Positions 41,944 through 51,014 of a stretch of 64,000 nt of DNA are shown here, piece by piece (within the stretch, counting starts at the first letter, position 1; each line of letters begins with the position of its first letter). The translations under genes and the position numbers were made by a program. The notes beneath the pieces are model-generated. The model saw nothing but the letters and a program-made list of their open reading frames with translations, was not told where the DNA came from and did no database searches. Source of the DNA: Burkholderia sp. D-99 (GTDB taxonomy: Bacteria > Pseudomonadota > Gammaproteobacteria > Burkholderiales > Burkholderiaceae). Location: assembly GCF_011605345.1 (NCBI RefSeq), contig NZ_JAAOXM010000004.1, positions 372,001 through 436,000 of the forward strand. The letters are read 5' to 3'.

Positions 41944-42276
41944 TCAACGTTCGTAATAGATCGCAAGCCAGACGGATTGCGCTTCTTCGTGCGTCCAAGC
42001 GACGCGATGGCGGCAATGCGGCTCGATCAGCACGTAGTCGCCAGGATGCATTTCATGGCGCGCCGGGCCTTCTTCGAATTCGAGCACCGCCGCACCCGAC
42101 AGCAGCACGACCCATTCGGCGCGTGAGTCGTCATACCAAAAGCCGTCGGGGCTCGTGTGGCCCATCGAGATGATTCGCTCGACGTTCAGACGCTGGCCCG
42201 TGACGAGGAGGTCGATTTGTTCATCGTCGCCACGATTGCCTTCGGCGGTGAACAGGTTGCCGGTTTGAAGTTGCAT
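41944..42276 (-). CDS. Single-domain cupin protein
   Basis: A 110-aa cupin barrel. The first motif is degenerate (SRAEWVVLLSGAAVLEFEEG), the second is HPGDYVLIEPHCRHRVAWT with two His. Metal binding may be incomplete: the first cupin motif normally carries H-x-H, here replaced by D-S-R-A-E-W. Proteins of this kind are small isomerases, sensors or detoxification enzymes; no substrate can be named. No obvious operon partner. Confidence 0.85.
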   Translation of the reverse strand: MQLQTGNLFTAEGNRGDDEQIDLLVTGQRLNVERIISMGHTSPDGFWYDDSRAEWVVLLSGAAVLEFEEGPARHEMHPGDYVLIEPHCRHRVAWTHEEAQSVWLAIYYER

Positions 42277-42594
42277 GGGTTGGCCTCGTGGGTGAGGTTT
42301 GGGGAGATGGGCGCCAGGGTTGAAGGCGGCGGGGAATGTTCACTGTAGCCCAATGGACGCTGTTGGAACGGGCTCGTTTCGTTGGGAAGGGTATGGTGGC
42401 GTGTAGGTTTGCGCGCCGGGTCTTGTCAGAGGAGACGCAGGCACTGCCGCATCACGGGAGTCACGTTTGCAGGTGCTGCCGTGTGTTGAGTGCTCATCGG
42501 ACGAGGAAAAGTCACCTTGGCCGCCCGAGTTTATCGGCGGCCTGGACATGCGAGCGCGACGCTCGCTTTCCATTCCAGGCCGGCGGAGGCGCGG
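42277..42594. other. Intergenic region
   Basis: No gene or structure recognised. The interval contains the promoter side of the cupin gene only. Confidence 0.4.
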
Positions 42595-43206
42595 TTAGCT
42601 GATCGACAGGTGATATTGCACCAGTCCCGTATGTTCGATCCGCTCCTTGACAGCAAATCCATGGCGTTCATAGAACGGAATATTGCGCGGCTCCGCGGTT
42701 TCCAACGAAATCGTCCCGGATGGTTCGATCTCACAAAGATGCGCCAATGTCGCATTCAGGAGCGTCGACCCGATCCCTTCGCCTTGCCCCTTCGGGGATA
42801 CCCCGATGAACTCAATCCAGCTTGTATTCGCATCAGTGGAGTTCGAGGCGGAACGCTCGCGAAGCAGGTCGATTCTTCCCAACGACGATTCACCACAACC
42901 ACTTGCAATCTGACGTCCCAGTTCGGCGAGGTTGCCTGGCGATTCGGCGCACGATGCCGGTGTGAAGTAGCTCACGGCAACGAGGTCACCGTTACGCCAC
43001 GCACCCAAAGCAGGCATGAGAACATCGTGGTGATATCTCAAATAGCTTCTTAGATAATTTGTCCGGCGCTCATCGAATCCGCGGTTTTCAGCGAACAGGC
43101 ACCAGGCAAGTGTAGGGTCTTGTTTGAACGCTGAATCCAGCAAAACCAGCGCCGATTCAGAAAACTGATGTGGTAACGGTGCTACCGATAGTTTTGTGCC
43201 GTGCAT
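42595..43206 (-). CDS. GNAT-family N-acetyltransferase
   Basis: A 203-aa acetyltransferase. Motif A, IEFIGVSPKGQGEGIGSTLL (about 135-155), has the acetyl-CoA-binding Q/R-x-x-G-x-G/A; motif B, ETAEPRNIPFYERHGFAV, is also clear. The N-terminal half (about 1-120) is less typical. The acceptor substrate is unknown. An IS3-type transposase relic lies 80 bases away on the promoter side. Confidence 0.85.
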   Translation of the reverse strand: MHGTKLSVAPLPHQFSESALVLLDSAFKQDPTLAWCLFAENRGFDERRTNYLRSYLRYHHDVLMPALGAWRNGDLVAVSYFTPASCAESPGNLAELGRQIASGCGESSLGRIDLLRERSASNSTDANTSWIEFIGVSPKGQGEGIGSTLLNATLAHLCEIEPSGTISLETAEPRNIPFYERHGFAVKERIEHTGLVQYHLSIS

Positions 43207-43283
43207 GTTCGGTTCGGGCAGCAGGCGATCGTTGAGTGAGTAAGAGAAACTTGTCGTGACCTGCGGCGGAATATTGCAGCCAA

Positions 43284-43517
43284 TCAGGCAGTGAGTCTAG
43301 CGTCGATATTATCGGAATCCAGCCAGGCTCGACGGACCATGGCGGGAGGTTGATAGCGATGCGCGCTATGGGGCCGGCGCTCGTTATAGAATTGCCGCCA
43401 TCGTTCGATGAGCACCTTGGCCTCGGCCCGGCTGCGGAACCGTTCCCGGTTCAGGGACCTGTCCGTCGTTTTGTGGGCGGCCCACCAGCGGGGCGAGCTT
43501 TGACCCAGTTCGGCCAC
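43284..43517 (-). pseudogene. IS3-family transposase remnant (C-terminus of OrfB)
   Basis: The frame contains NRERFRSRAEAKVLIERWRQ followed by FYNERRPHSAHRYQPPAM. This is the end of the IS3-family integrase core, including the catalytic Glu region context F-R-S-R-A-E-A and Y-N-x-x-R-P-H-S. The rest of OrfB and OrfA is missing and no flanking inverted repeat pair is visible. Inactive relic. Confidence 0.85.
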
Positions 43518-43559
43518 GACCGGTCCGCGCTTCCATCACTCAACTGATTCAAACCCTAT

Positions 43560-44156
43560 ATGTGGCCCTTCCAAAAGCGCGCGGCGGCCTCGCCAGCACA
43601 CCCCGCCCCGCCCTCAGAAAAGGTCGTAGAGGCTGCGACCGCTCCAGGCGGTCAGGCTTACTGCTGCGTTGAATTCGAATCGAATGGCGAGAAGGCTTTA
43701 CAGCGGCTGACGGAATTCTTTGACCTCGTGAAGGCAGCGAAAGATAGCGATGTGCCCGCAGACGAGTCGCAACTATCGGCTTATCTGACCGATGGTGAGC
43801 GCTCCTACTTTTCGAACCTGACCGCGGAAGAAATGGCCGAATGGAACGAATATTGGTTCTCCACGCCGCTTCCGAAGCGACATTCCCCTGAGATGCCGAC
43901 GCCGCAGTGGGACTTCGCTTCCATGCTTGATGCATTCTGGAATGGGGACTACGACCTCATCGCAATCCGGCCGCGAGCAACACGGCATGCGTTGGAGTTC
44001 AACCCGCATGGGTACCCATTTGGCGGCACCGGCAGTCTTGTTGCGCTGGTTGAGTGTTTCGGCCATCAAATCGTCGGCGTTGATGACGGAACGGGATATG
44101 AGAAATACGTGCCACGTACGAACATCTGGAAGCCGCGTGCCGGCCGTGTTGTCTGA
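43560..44156 (+). CDS. Hypothetical protein, 198 aa
   Basis: Starts MWPFQKRAAASPAHPAPPSE and then has a folded soluble part with EFFDLVKAAKDSDVPADESQ, a Trp/Tyr-rich centre (EWNEYWFSTPLP), and GGTGSLVALVECFGHQIVGV. No signal peptide or membrane helix. I do not recognise a family. Single-gene orphans of this size with acidic, aromatic-rich composition are frequent among immunity proteins of polymorphic toxins, but no toxin gene is adjacent. GC content is lower than in the surrounding core. Confidence 0.65.
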   Translation: MWPFQKRAAASPAHPAPPSEKVVEAATAPGGQAYCCVEFESNGEKALQRLTEFFDLVKAAKDSDVPADESQLSAYLTDGERSYFSNLTAEEMAEWNEYWFSTPLPKRHSPEMPTPQWDFASMLDAFWNGDYDLIAIRPRATRHALEFNPHGYPFGGTGSLVALVECFGHQIVGVDDGTGYEKYVPRTNIWKPRAGRVV

Positions 44157-44485
44157 CCTCGCATCGCGGCCGCACCGAATGACTGCTTCGGGGCAAGACC
44201 GATGACCGCGTGGGGTGGCGGTTTCCGCCGGCCACCGCTGACCACCGCCGGCAGTTGCCGGCTATGACCGGTCATTGACGAAAATCCCCGATTGCGGACA
44301 TTCCAGATCGATGCGGTTATGCTCATGGTCTGGGTCGCCGATTTGTACAGAGTTTTAATGGCGGTGATTCCCGAGTTGATCTTCCGCAATGTCATTCACC
44401 GGGGGCTCGTCGGCAATATGACGGGCCGGAGTTCTGGCGCACAGCGATAAGCAGGGAGCCAAACCGCTCTCGACAACAAAAAGTC
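44157..44485. other. Intergenic region
   Basis: No gene recognised. Short imperfect repeats of CCGCCGGC/GCCGGC type are found around 44225-44265, able to fold but without T-runs. Confidence 0.4.
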
Positions 44486-44920
44486 ATGCATCTTTCAAAC
44501 TCGGCGGGAAATAGCAAGATGTCCGACAGACCAAAGCTCGTATACGTAGTGGCAATGCCCTTGGTTACCTACGTCGTGCTGACCACAGTCCGGCTCGAGT
44601 GGGGCAATCTCGAAGGCGCTCAGCTCTTCTCCATGGTCAAGCACCTGGTTGTCGTTCTGCTTCTTGTCGCGTCGCTTTTCTTTTACTTGCGCGCGGGGTG
44701 TTGGGCTACTTTGGCGTGGTGCATCTTCGCCCCGTTAGAACGTTACGGCGCTCTGTTTAGTGCGTTCTCGTCAGTTGCGGCAGGAGGGGCGTGGTCCTTG
44801 GCGGGAGTGGATGTTGTTCGAATCCTTCTGCTATTCATTGCGTGCCTGCTTTCGGCAGCATTAGCGTTCGTTGTGCAATTTCGGTCACCGGCCGCCACCC
44901 AAGCTTCGGCCGATGCATAA
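44486..44920 (+). CDS. Small membrane protein, 144 aa
   Basis: Four hydrophobic segments: about residues 17-33, 48-68, 70-92 (including a Cys-Trp-rich stretch) and 105-130. No conserved motif and no known family. The start may be ATG 44519 instead (MSDRPKLVYVVAMPLV). It lies in the low-GC accessory stretch between two orphan soluble proteins. Membrane proteins of this shape can serve as immunity to pore-forming or lipid-attacking toxins, a speculation without supporting context. Confidence 0.6.
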   Translation: MHLSNSAGNSKMSDRPKLVYVVAMPLVTYVVLTTVRLEWGNLEGAQLFSMVKHLVVVLLLVASLFFYLRAGCWATLAWCIFAPLERYGALFSAFSSVAAGGAWSLAGVDVVRILLLFIACLLSAALAFVVQFRSPAATQASADA

Positions 44921-45358
44921 CGCTGCAATCAACCTGACCTACGCGGTAAGCCGCGCAGTCCGGTTATTGACACGTTGAGCGTCTGCTTTCCTGAGTATCG
45001 ACAGTCGGTTTTGGATCGATTGCTTTCGAATGACGATCTCACCGTTGAGTGTGCCGATATTCACCTGCCGCCGTTGCACCAGATGAGGCGTGCTTGACTT
45101 CGGCGCTTCAAAAAACGCGACCTCCTCGAATAAGTCGCCAACCACTCCAGCGCGAGCGTGCCGGTACTCCGGATCCGGCTCATGAGCCTGGGGGGCGGGT
45201 TTAGAGGAAGGTTGAGCGGAAATTCGGGACGCGTTTCAAGGGGAGCGTGAGCCTGAGCGAGGCGGAGTCCGAGAACGCGCGAGCCGAACACATCGTCGCA
45301 GGACGAAGCGCACTTGAGGTATAAAATCCGGCAAACTACACACTGTTCCTGAAACGAA
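44921..45358. other. Intergenic region, possible gene debris
   Basis: No intact gene. A minus-strand stretch at 44939-45145 (GDLFEEVAFFEAPKSSTPHL) has a protein-like composition but no full gene around it. A sequence TATAAAAT at 45320-45327 may belong to the promoter of the next gene. Confidence 0.35.
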
Positions 45359-45934
45359 ATGAATGACAGATCCCTTGACCTGATTCACATTCACGAGGAT
45401 GACTGGGCTCTGCGTAGCCTTCACCCTGTCGCTGTCCAGCATGAAGTCGCTAGCGATCTTGAAGCGTCGCGAGATGCCAGTAAAAAAAACGAAGCGCCGT
45501 CGCGAGTTGGCTGGACTGATCTACACATCATTCAACAACCTTCGACAAACTACGCCCAAGCTGGGCTTCGCTTGACTGATGTCGCCGCAGTTCTGGGCTC
45601 GATCATGCCCCGGGTCAAACGCTTTTACGCAACAGCTTCCGCCGGATTTGACCTGGCGAGACGAGATCCCTATGGTTCCTATGACGACGATGCCTGGTGC
45701 TTCGGACACCAGCATTGTTATCTCAAGGTGGAAGTCAAAGACGATCTTGTAACGGAAATCTGGTTCGATTTCTCCAGCTCAGACGCCGCAGATGCTGATG
45801 CGTTGCGCAACATGTTCGAGGCAATCGACCGGCTCGTGCCTAGCATGGTGGCTGACTACTGCATGGGCACCCCAGGTCTGGTCGCGGACCGCCAATTTCT
45901 CGATATGTACTTCCAGCGTCTAATGACAAACTAA
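45359..45934 (+). CDS. Hypothetical protein, 191 aa (immunity-like)
   Basis: A soluble protein starting MNDRSLDLIHIHEDDWALRS and continuing with LHPVAVQHEVASDLEASRDA. Later it has CYLKVEVKDDLVTEIWFDF and a C-terminal helical part. No signal peptide. I do not recognise a named family. The I-H-E-D-D-W-x-L-R-x-L-x-P opening is of a kind seen in small immunity-type proteins in Rhs/T6SS loci, but this is memory of a pattern, not a search result. Isolated single gene in low-GC DNA. Confidence 0.65.
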   Translation: MNDRSLDLIHIHEDDWALRSLHPVAVQHEVASDLEASRDASKKNEAPSRVGWTDLHIIQQPSTNYAQAGLRLTDVAAVLGSIMPRVKRFYATASAGFDLARRDPYGSYDDDAWCFGHQHCYLKVEVKDDLVTEIWFDFSSSDAADADALRNMFEAIDRLVPSMVADYCMGTPGLVADRQFLDMYFQRLMTN

Positions 45935-46148
45935 CGGACGCTCGTCGCGTTCCTCTGGATAGGCCGAATTCGCGACAGCCTGTAAGGCGCTCCGCTCGTG
46001 TTGGCGCCGCTGCATGATCTGTTGTTCCGCGCTCGTTGCCGATAGTCTGCCCTTGCCCGCTTCCCTGAATCGCTACGGGTGGCACCGTTGCATTCAGCGC
46101 ACACGCTTCATGAAGCTTTAGGCCGCGAATCGAATGGCCGCTTTGTAG

Positions 46149-46220
46149 TGCGGATTCAACCCGTCGATACACCGGCTGAGCGCTTGCATCAATTCGTTGC
46201 ATCGACGGGTTGAATCCGCA
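46149..46220. repeat. Perfect 20-bp inverted repeat with 32-bp spacer
   Basis: TGCGGATTCAACCCGTCGAT at 46149-46168 and ATCGACGGGTTGAATCCGCA at 46201-46220 are exact reverse complements. The element sits in a 390-base interval without a gene, between two orphan genes. It may be a solo hairpin element, a mini transposable element or abutting ends of an insertion sequence. Confidence 0.8.
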
Positions 46221-46327
46221 AGCGAAATGGCTGTCTCTTATAGGTCGGCTACGATCGGCCAGCTCAGGCCGTAGTCGACCAAGAACGATCGCTCGACGCC
46301 ACATGCTAGTCTGTTGATAATCAGGAT

Positions 46328-47341
46328 ATGATCGGCCGACGCAAGGTGACAGTGGTTACCCAAACAATCGCGACCGATACGTCTTTTGCGCATTTCTTGC
46401 CGGAGTTCTTTGTGTACATTGACGTGCCCCGCGGTCTCGTATTCTTTGACCAAACTGACTCGTTCCTTCCCAAGCCGGCGATAGTGCAATACGACCGGGA
46501 TTCGGGAGCGATTACATCGGTCGCCGGCGCGCAGACGGACGACACAGTGTGCGATGTGTCGCGCGATGGCCGTCGCCTTGCACTAGCATCGGCGTCGTGG
46601 ATAATCGCACGCAATACCAACCGTAGCCGCTTGAGTTTCGTTGCCGATGGTGCCGTACTGCATCAGACCGACAAGTTTCTGTCGTTCTGGACGCGTCTGG
46701 ATCCTTCCGGGCGCTATGCGCTGGTAAGCGCCTTCAAGAGCAATGACAGAGGCCGTCCAGTGGTGATCGATCTGGACACAGGTGAGTATAGCGATCCTAT
46801 CGCGCGTGATTTGGATGCACGTTTCGGCGACGTGGATCCGGTCGAGGGACTCCTGTGGGCTCCGGACGAACGAACCAAGAATTCGGTGCTGACTGTGAAT
46901 TGCCGCAGCGGCGAGATCAACAAGATCAATCTCCCGGTGGGCGGCAAGGTCAAGCGCCTGCGCTTTGCGCGAGATGGGTCAGTCGTGTTCGTCGCCGGCG
47001 ATAACAATCAATTGCTGTGTTGTGACCGGGATGGCTCAGCAGTATGGTCGCGCGATATTGGTGAATTTGGCGAGATTCGCTCGGCCAACATGCTGTTTAA
47101 TGAGAGTGGCAGCCATTTTTGCTTACCCTTGTCGGAAACGGCACGCTGCAATTGGGGCGAGGATCTGGTGATCGACTCGCATACCGGTGCGGTCGAACAT
47201 GCCATTCAACGTCACCGTGCACCGCCGGCGCGACTGGCAGCAGATTGGTTCGGCGACCGGTTGCTGACGCATGGCGGTGAAATCGTCGATTTTTATACCG
47301 GCAAGGTGATGGACATGTTGCCGTTCAAAAGCGCGCAGTAG
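46328..47341 (+). CDS. Hypothetical beta-propeller-like protein, 337 aa
   Basis: The sequence shows repeated strand patterns of a propeller: ITSVAGAQTDDTVCDVSRDG, LDPSGRYALVSA, RFARDGSVVFVAGDNNQLLC and ESGSHFCLPLS, each ending in a D-G or S-G turn. That pattern resembles WD40/YVTN-like repeats, with roughly six blades. No signal peptide, so cytosolic. A similar design occurs in some immunity and sensor proteins; no function is assignable. AGGAT precedes the ATG. It closes the low-GC block of orphan genes. Confidence 0.65.
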   Translation: MIGRRKVTVVTQTIATDTSFAHFLPEFFVYIDVPRGLVFFDQTDSFLPKPAIVQYDRDSGAITSVAGAQTDDTVCDVSRDGRRLALASASWIIARNTNRSRLSFVADGAVLHQTDKFLSFWTRLDPSGRYALVSAFKSNDRGRPVVIDLDTGEYSDPIARDLDARFGDVDPVEGLLWAPDERTKNSVLTVNCRSGEINKINLPVGGKVKRLRFARDGSVVFVAGDNNQLLCCDRDGSAVWSRDIGEFGEIRSANMLFNESGSHFCLPLSETARCNWGEDLVIDSHTGAVEHAIQRHRAPPARLAADWFGDRLLTHGGEIVDFYTGKVMDMLPFKSAQ

Positions 47342-47845
47342 CGCGATCGCGGGGAACCTCGGCTGCTGACATCTGCAATGTCCAGGTATGCGCCGCGTCA
47401 TCGTGATCGCTTGGCGGCGCTTGTCACGTACGACTGCTTACGTCGTGTTCTTCGCATACGGCGTCGTTCCGGCGAAGGTTCGTGACGCATTCTTTCGAAC
47501 CCGACGTCCTCACATGGATGCACCGGGGCTTTTCTGCCGCGTTCGTCGAGGTTGGATTCAAGCTCGCCCTGCCGCGCCCCCCCCTATCTCGGCAATACGT
47601 GGACGTTCGGACGCCATCGCGTAATGACACCCGCTCGCTTCGGGAAAGCCCACAGTAAATCGCCTTCTGATTCAATCTAAAGCGCGCCCTATTCAATGCC
47701 GCTCTTCACAGCAATTGAATGACCGAACTGTGTCGGTTTATGCCTGTTGCATAAATCTCTCCGCCGGATCGAGCGACACCGCGTCCGCGACAGACCGATT
47801 GCAACGTACCGCTCGTCAGCCAACGCGACACGCCCCGCGCCCACC
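47342..47845. other. Intergenic region
   Basis: About 500 bases without a convincing gene; the short frames on both strands lack recognisable content. Nothing else seen. Confidence 0.45.
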
Positions 47846-50359
47846 TCACTCGGTCAGCAATTCAACGCCACGACGCGACGAAATCCCGACCAGCTGTTCG
47901 GCAGGCTGCGGCCGCGCGAACAGAAACCCCTGCACCTGGTGGCAACCGATTTCCTGCAGGAAAGCCAACTGCTTCTCCGTCTCCACTCCCTCCATCACGA
48001 CATCGAGCCCCAGCGCGCGCCCCATCGCAACGATCGCGCGCACGATCGCGTCGTCCGTGCTGCCCGAACCGCAGTCCGTAAGAAACGACCGATCGATCTT
48101 CAGCGTATCGACGGGCAAATCCTTCAGATACACCAGCGACGAATAGCCCGTACCGAAATCGTCGATCGCCAGGCTGATCCCCCGCGTCGCCAGTTCGCGC
48201 AGCAGGATGCCGATTTCCTCGCGGGTGTTCATCGCCATGCTTTCGAGCAACTCGAGCTGCAGGCATTCGGCCGGCAACGCGGTTTCGCTGAGGATGGTCG
48301 TCAGGTCGCTGAGAAAATGGTCGGTAAAGCACTGCCGCGCCGACACGTTCACCGACACCCGCCCGAACTCGAAACCCTCGTCGAGCCAGCGACGCGCCTG
48401 CCGGCAGGCTTCGCGCAGCACCCACCGGCCGATCGGGACGATCAGCGCGGATCGCTCCGCCAGCCCGATGAAGTCGCCCGGCGGCACCATGCCCTTGCGC
48501 GGATGCAGCCAGCGCAGCAGCGCCTCCACGCCGACGATCCGGCCGCTGGCCAGATCGTATTGCGGCTGGTAGAACAGCCGGAATTCGTCCTGCTCGAGCG
48601 CGCGGTGCAGCTCGCCAAGCGTCTCCAACTGCTCCATCGCCGACGACGTCATCTTGCTCTCGAAGAACTGGAACACATTCCTGCCGCGGCTCTTCGCGCC
48701 GTACATCGCCTGGTCCGCGAGCAGGATCAAGTGCTCCGCCTCGGTGCCGTCGTCCGGATAGATGCTGATGCCGACGCTCGGCGTCACGAAGATCTCGCGA
48801 CCGCCGATATCGATCGCCCGCCCCACTTCGTCCAGCAGCTTGCGTGCCACTCGCCCGACGTCGCGGACATCGTCGAACTCCTCGAGCACGAGTGCGAATT
48901 CGTCGCCGCCCATGCGCGCCACCGTGTCGTTCGCGCGCACTGTCGCGACGATGCGCTCCGCGACCCGCTTCAGCACCTCGTCGCCGGCGTTGTGGCCGAG
49001 CGTGTCGTTGACCAGCTTGAAGCGGTCGAGATCGAGGTACATCACCGCGACCTTGCGACCGAGCCGCTTCGCGTGAGCGATCGCGTGCGCGAGCCGCTCC
49101 TCGAACAGCGCACGGTTCGCGAGATCGGTTAGCACGTCGTGCGTGGCGAGATAGCCCAGCCGCTCCTCCGCCTGACGCCGCTGCGTGATGTCGGAGAAGA
49201 TCGCCGCATAGTGCGAGATCTCGCCTTCGTTGTCGCGAATGCTGGTGATCGTCAGGTATTCCAGAAACAGCTCGCCGGTCTTGCGGCGATTCCAGATTTC
49301 GCCCTGCCAGTGGCCATCGGTCGTCAGCGAATGCCACAGCTGCTTGTAGAAGTCCGGCGTCTGGCGCCCGGAACTGAGCAGGCCCGGGTTGCGCCCGATC
49401 ACTTCGTCCTCGGTATATCCGGTCAGGCGCGTGAAAGCCTGGTTGACGCGCTCGATCTTCGCGTGCCGGTCGGTCACCATGATGCCTTCGAGTGCCGATT
49501 CGAACACCCGATCGGCCATGCGCAGGTTGAAGCGCGCCAGACCCAGCGCTTCGTCGCGCTCGCGCAACGCGCTGCGCAGCTCATTCGCGTATTCGTGCTC
49601 GATGCTTTGCAGCACGTCCGCGAAACAGAGCAGCCCGGTCAGCTTGCCCGCCTCGTCCCGGATGCCGACGTGCCGCATATTGTGCTCGGTCATGAAGCGC
49701 TGCGCCGCATACAGGCTCTGCTTCGCGGTCAGCATCTGCAGCGGCTTGCTCGCATAGGCTCCAACCGCGCCGTGAGCCCCGCCGTCCGCCAGGAGCCGGA
49801 CGATGTCACGTTCGGTCAGGATGCCGTGCTCACCGTCGTCGTAGCCGATGAGGATCGCATCGAGTCGTTGCGCGCGCATCCGTGCGATGACCTCGTGCAG
49901 CGCGACCTGCTCGGGCACCACGACGGGCGGATGGACGCGGATCGATTCGATCGGCTTCAGGTGCAGGAAGAATTCCGGCCCCTGGTTCACGACGATGTCG
50001 GTCTGCGTCAGCACGCCGATCGCTGTGCCATCGCGGACCACTACGAAGTGCCGCACGCCCGACTGCTTGAACTTCATCGCGGCCTCACCGAGCGGCGTAT
50101 TGGCCTCGAGCGTCAGCACCGGCCGGCTCATCACCTCGCTGACCGGCCGGTCGAGCTCGTGCGGATCGTTGCCGGCCGACAGTGCATCATGCTCGGTCCA
50201 GATCCCGACGACCTGTTCATCCTCCATCACGACGATCGAACTGCAACGCTCGGTAAACATGCGTCGCGCGACTTCCCGCACCGGCGTGGCGGGCGCGCAG
50301 GACAGGATCTGACGCGCGACGAGGCGCGCAATCGGAATATCGTAGCTGCTCGGATACAT
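47846..50359 (-). CDS. CBS-PAS-GGDEF-EAL cyclic-di-GMP signalling protein
   Basis: An 837-aa cytosolic protein. Two CBS pairs (about 1-265; VSEVMSRPVLTL, HGILTERDIVRLL) can bind adenine nucleotides; a PAS domain follows (about 285-405; GIMVTDRHAKIERVNQAFTR). The GGDEF domain (about 410-575) has an intact active site ARMGGDEFAL. The EAL domain (about 585-830) has VEALLRW, NVSARQ, DDFGTGYSSL, LKIDRSF and the catalytic Glu in VMEGVETEKQ. Both synthesis and breakdown of c-di-GMP are therefore possible, with CBS and PAS inputs choosing. There is no transmembrane segment. Monocistronic. Confidence 0.95.
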   Translation of the reverse strand: MYPSSYDIPIARLVARQILSCAPATPVREVARRMFTERCSSIVVMEDEQVVGIWTEHDALSAGNDPHELDRPVSEVMSRPVLTLEANTPLGEAAMKFKQSGVRHFVVVRDGTAIGVLTQTDIVVNQGPEFFLHLKPIESIRVHPPVVVPEQVALHEVIARMRAQRLDAILIGYDDGEHGILTERDIVRLLADGGAHGAVGAYASKPLQMLTAKQSLYAAQRFMTEHNMRHVGIRDEAGKLTGLLCFADVLQSIEHEYANELRSALRERDEALGLARFNLRMADRVFESALEGIMVTDRHAKIERVNQAFTRLTGYTEDEVIGRNPGLLSSGRQTPDFYKQLWHSLTTDGHWQGEIWNRRKTGELFLEYLTITSIRDNEGEISHYAAIFSDITQRRQAEERLGYLATHDVLTDLANRALFEERLAHAIAHAKRLGRKVAVMYLDLDRFKLVNDTLGHNAGDEVLKRVAERIVATVRANDTVARMGGDEFALVLEEFDDVRDVGRVARKLLDEVGRAIDIGGREIFVTPSVGISIYPDDGTEAEHLILLADQAMYGAKSRGRNVFQFFESKMTSSAMEQLETLGELHRALEQDEFRLFYQPQYDLASGRIVGVEALLRWLHPRKGMVPPGDFIGLAERSALIVPIGRWVLREACRQARRWLDEGFEFGRVSVNVSARQCFTDHFLSDLTTILSETALPAECLQLELLESMAMNTREEIGILLRELATRGISLAIDDFGTGYSSLVYLKDLPVDTLKIDRSFLTDCGSGSTDDAIVRAIVAMGRALGLDVVMEGVETEKQLAFLQEIGCHQVQGFLFARPQPAEQLVGISSRRGVELLTE

Positions 50360-51014
50360 TCTCTAACCAAGACGAAAAAACCTCGCCGGCGCACTTCGAT
50401 CCGGCAACCTGCGGGCTCGCCCGCGGCGACAAGCACGGTGCGATCTCACTTGCCTCGAATGGTTGCGTACTCATCGAACTCGCAAACGGGGATTTGGCCC
50501 ATCGCTTGATGCGTCGCGGCGGCGAGCGCGGCACATTGGCCCCGACACCGCATTTGACGATCCCTTGTCCAGCGGGTTGACACGCCGGAGCGCCGCCCTC
50601 TCGGAGGCAGTCGCCCTGAGTTAACGACAGATTCGGACAAGAGTTGAGTGCCGTGACGAAATCCGGGCTGCGCGCCGGCAAGTCGAGCGGCTGTGGGAGG
50701 GGGGGACGCGTCGATGCTCCCGCGACACCGCCAGCTTCATCAGGCCTTGGTGCTTCACGCGGGCGGCGAGATGTCGCATGCCCCGGCGATCCCGCTCATG
50801 GTGGGATGGACACCGGCCGCGACTGCCGTGAAGCCTGGGCGATCCGGAGGATCGCGACTTTAGATCGGGCGGACGGTTGCGCCCCGGCCGCTTTCTGCCG
50901 TCCGCCGTGAACACGCGAATCGTTGACGATCCGATCCACGTGGTCACGCGGAACCGGCAGAATGCTTCTAACCCGGAGTAATGCGTCCACTACTCCGGGC
51001 TTCCGAGCCTGCGA
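50360..51014. other. Intergenic region
   Basis: About 650 bases between the cyclic-di-GMP gene and a porin. No supported gene. The many short frames on both strands are typical of high-GC non-coding DNA. Confidence 0.45.

Noticed and set aside
50446..50990. Several short frames in the interval before the fourth porin
   Set aside because: Arg/Pro/Ser-rich composition typical of non-coding high-GC DNA; no motifs.
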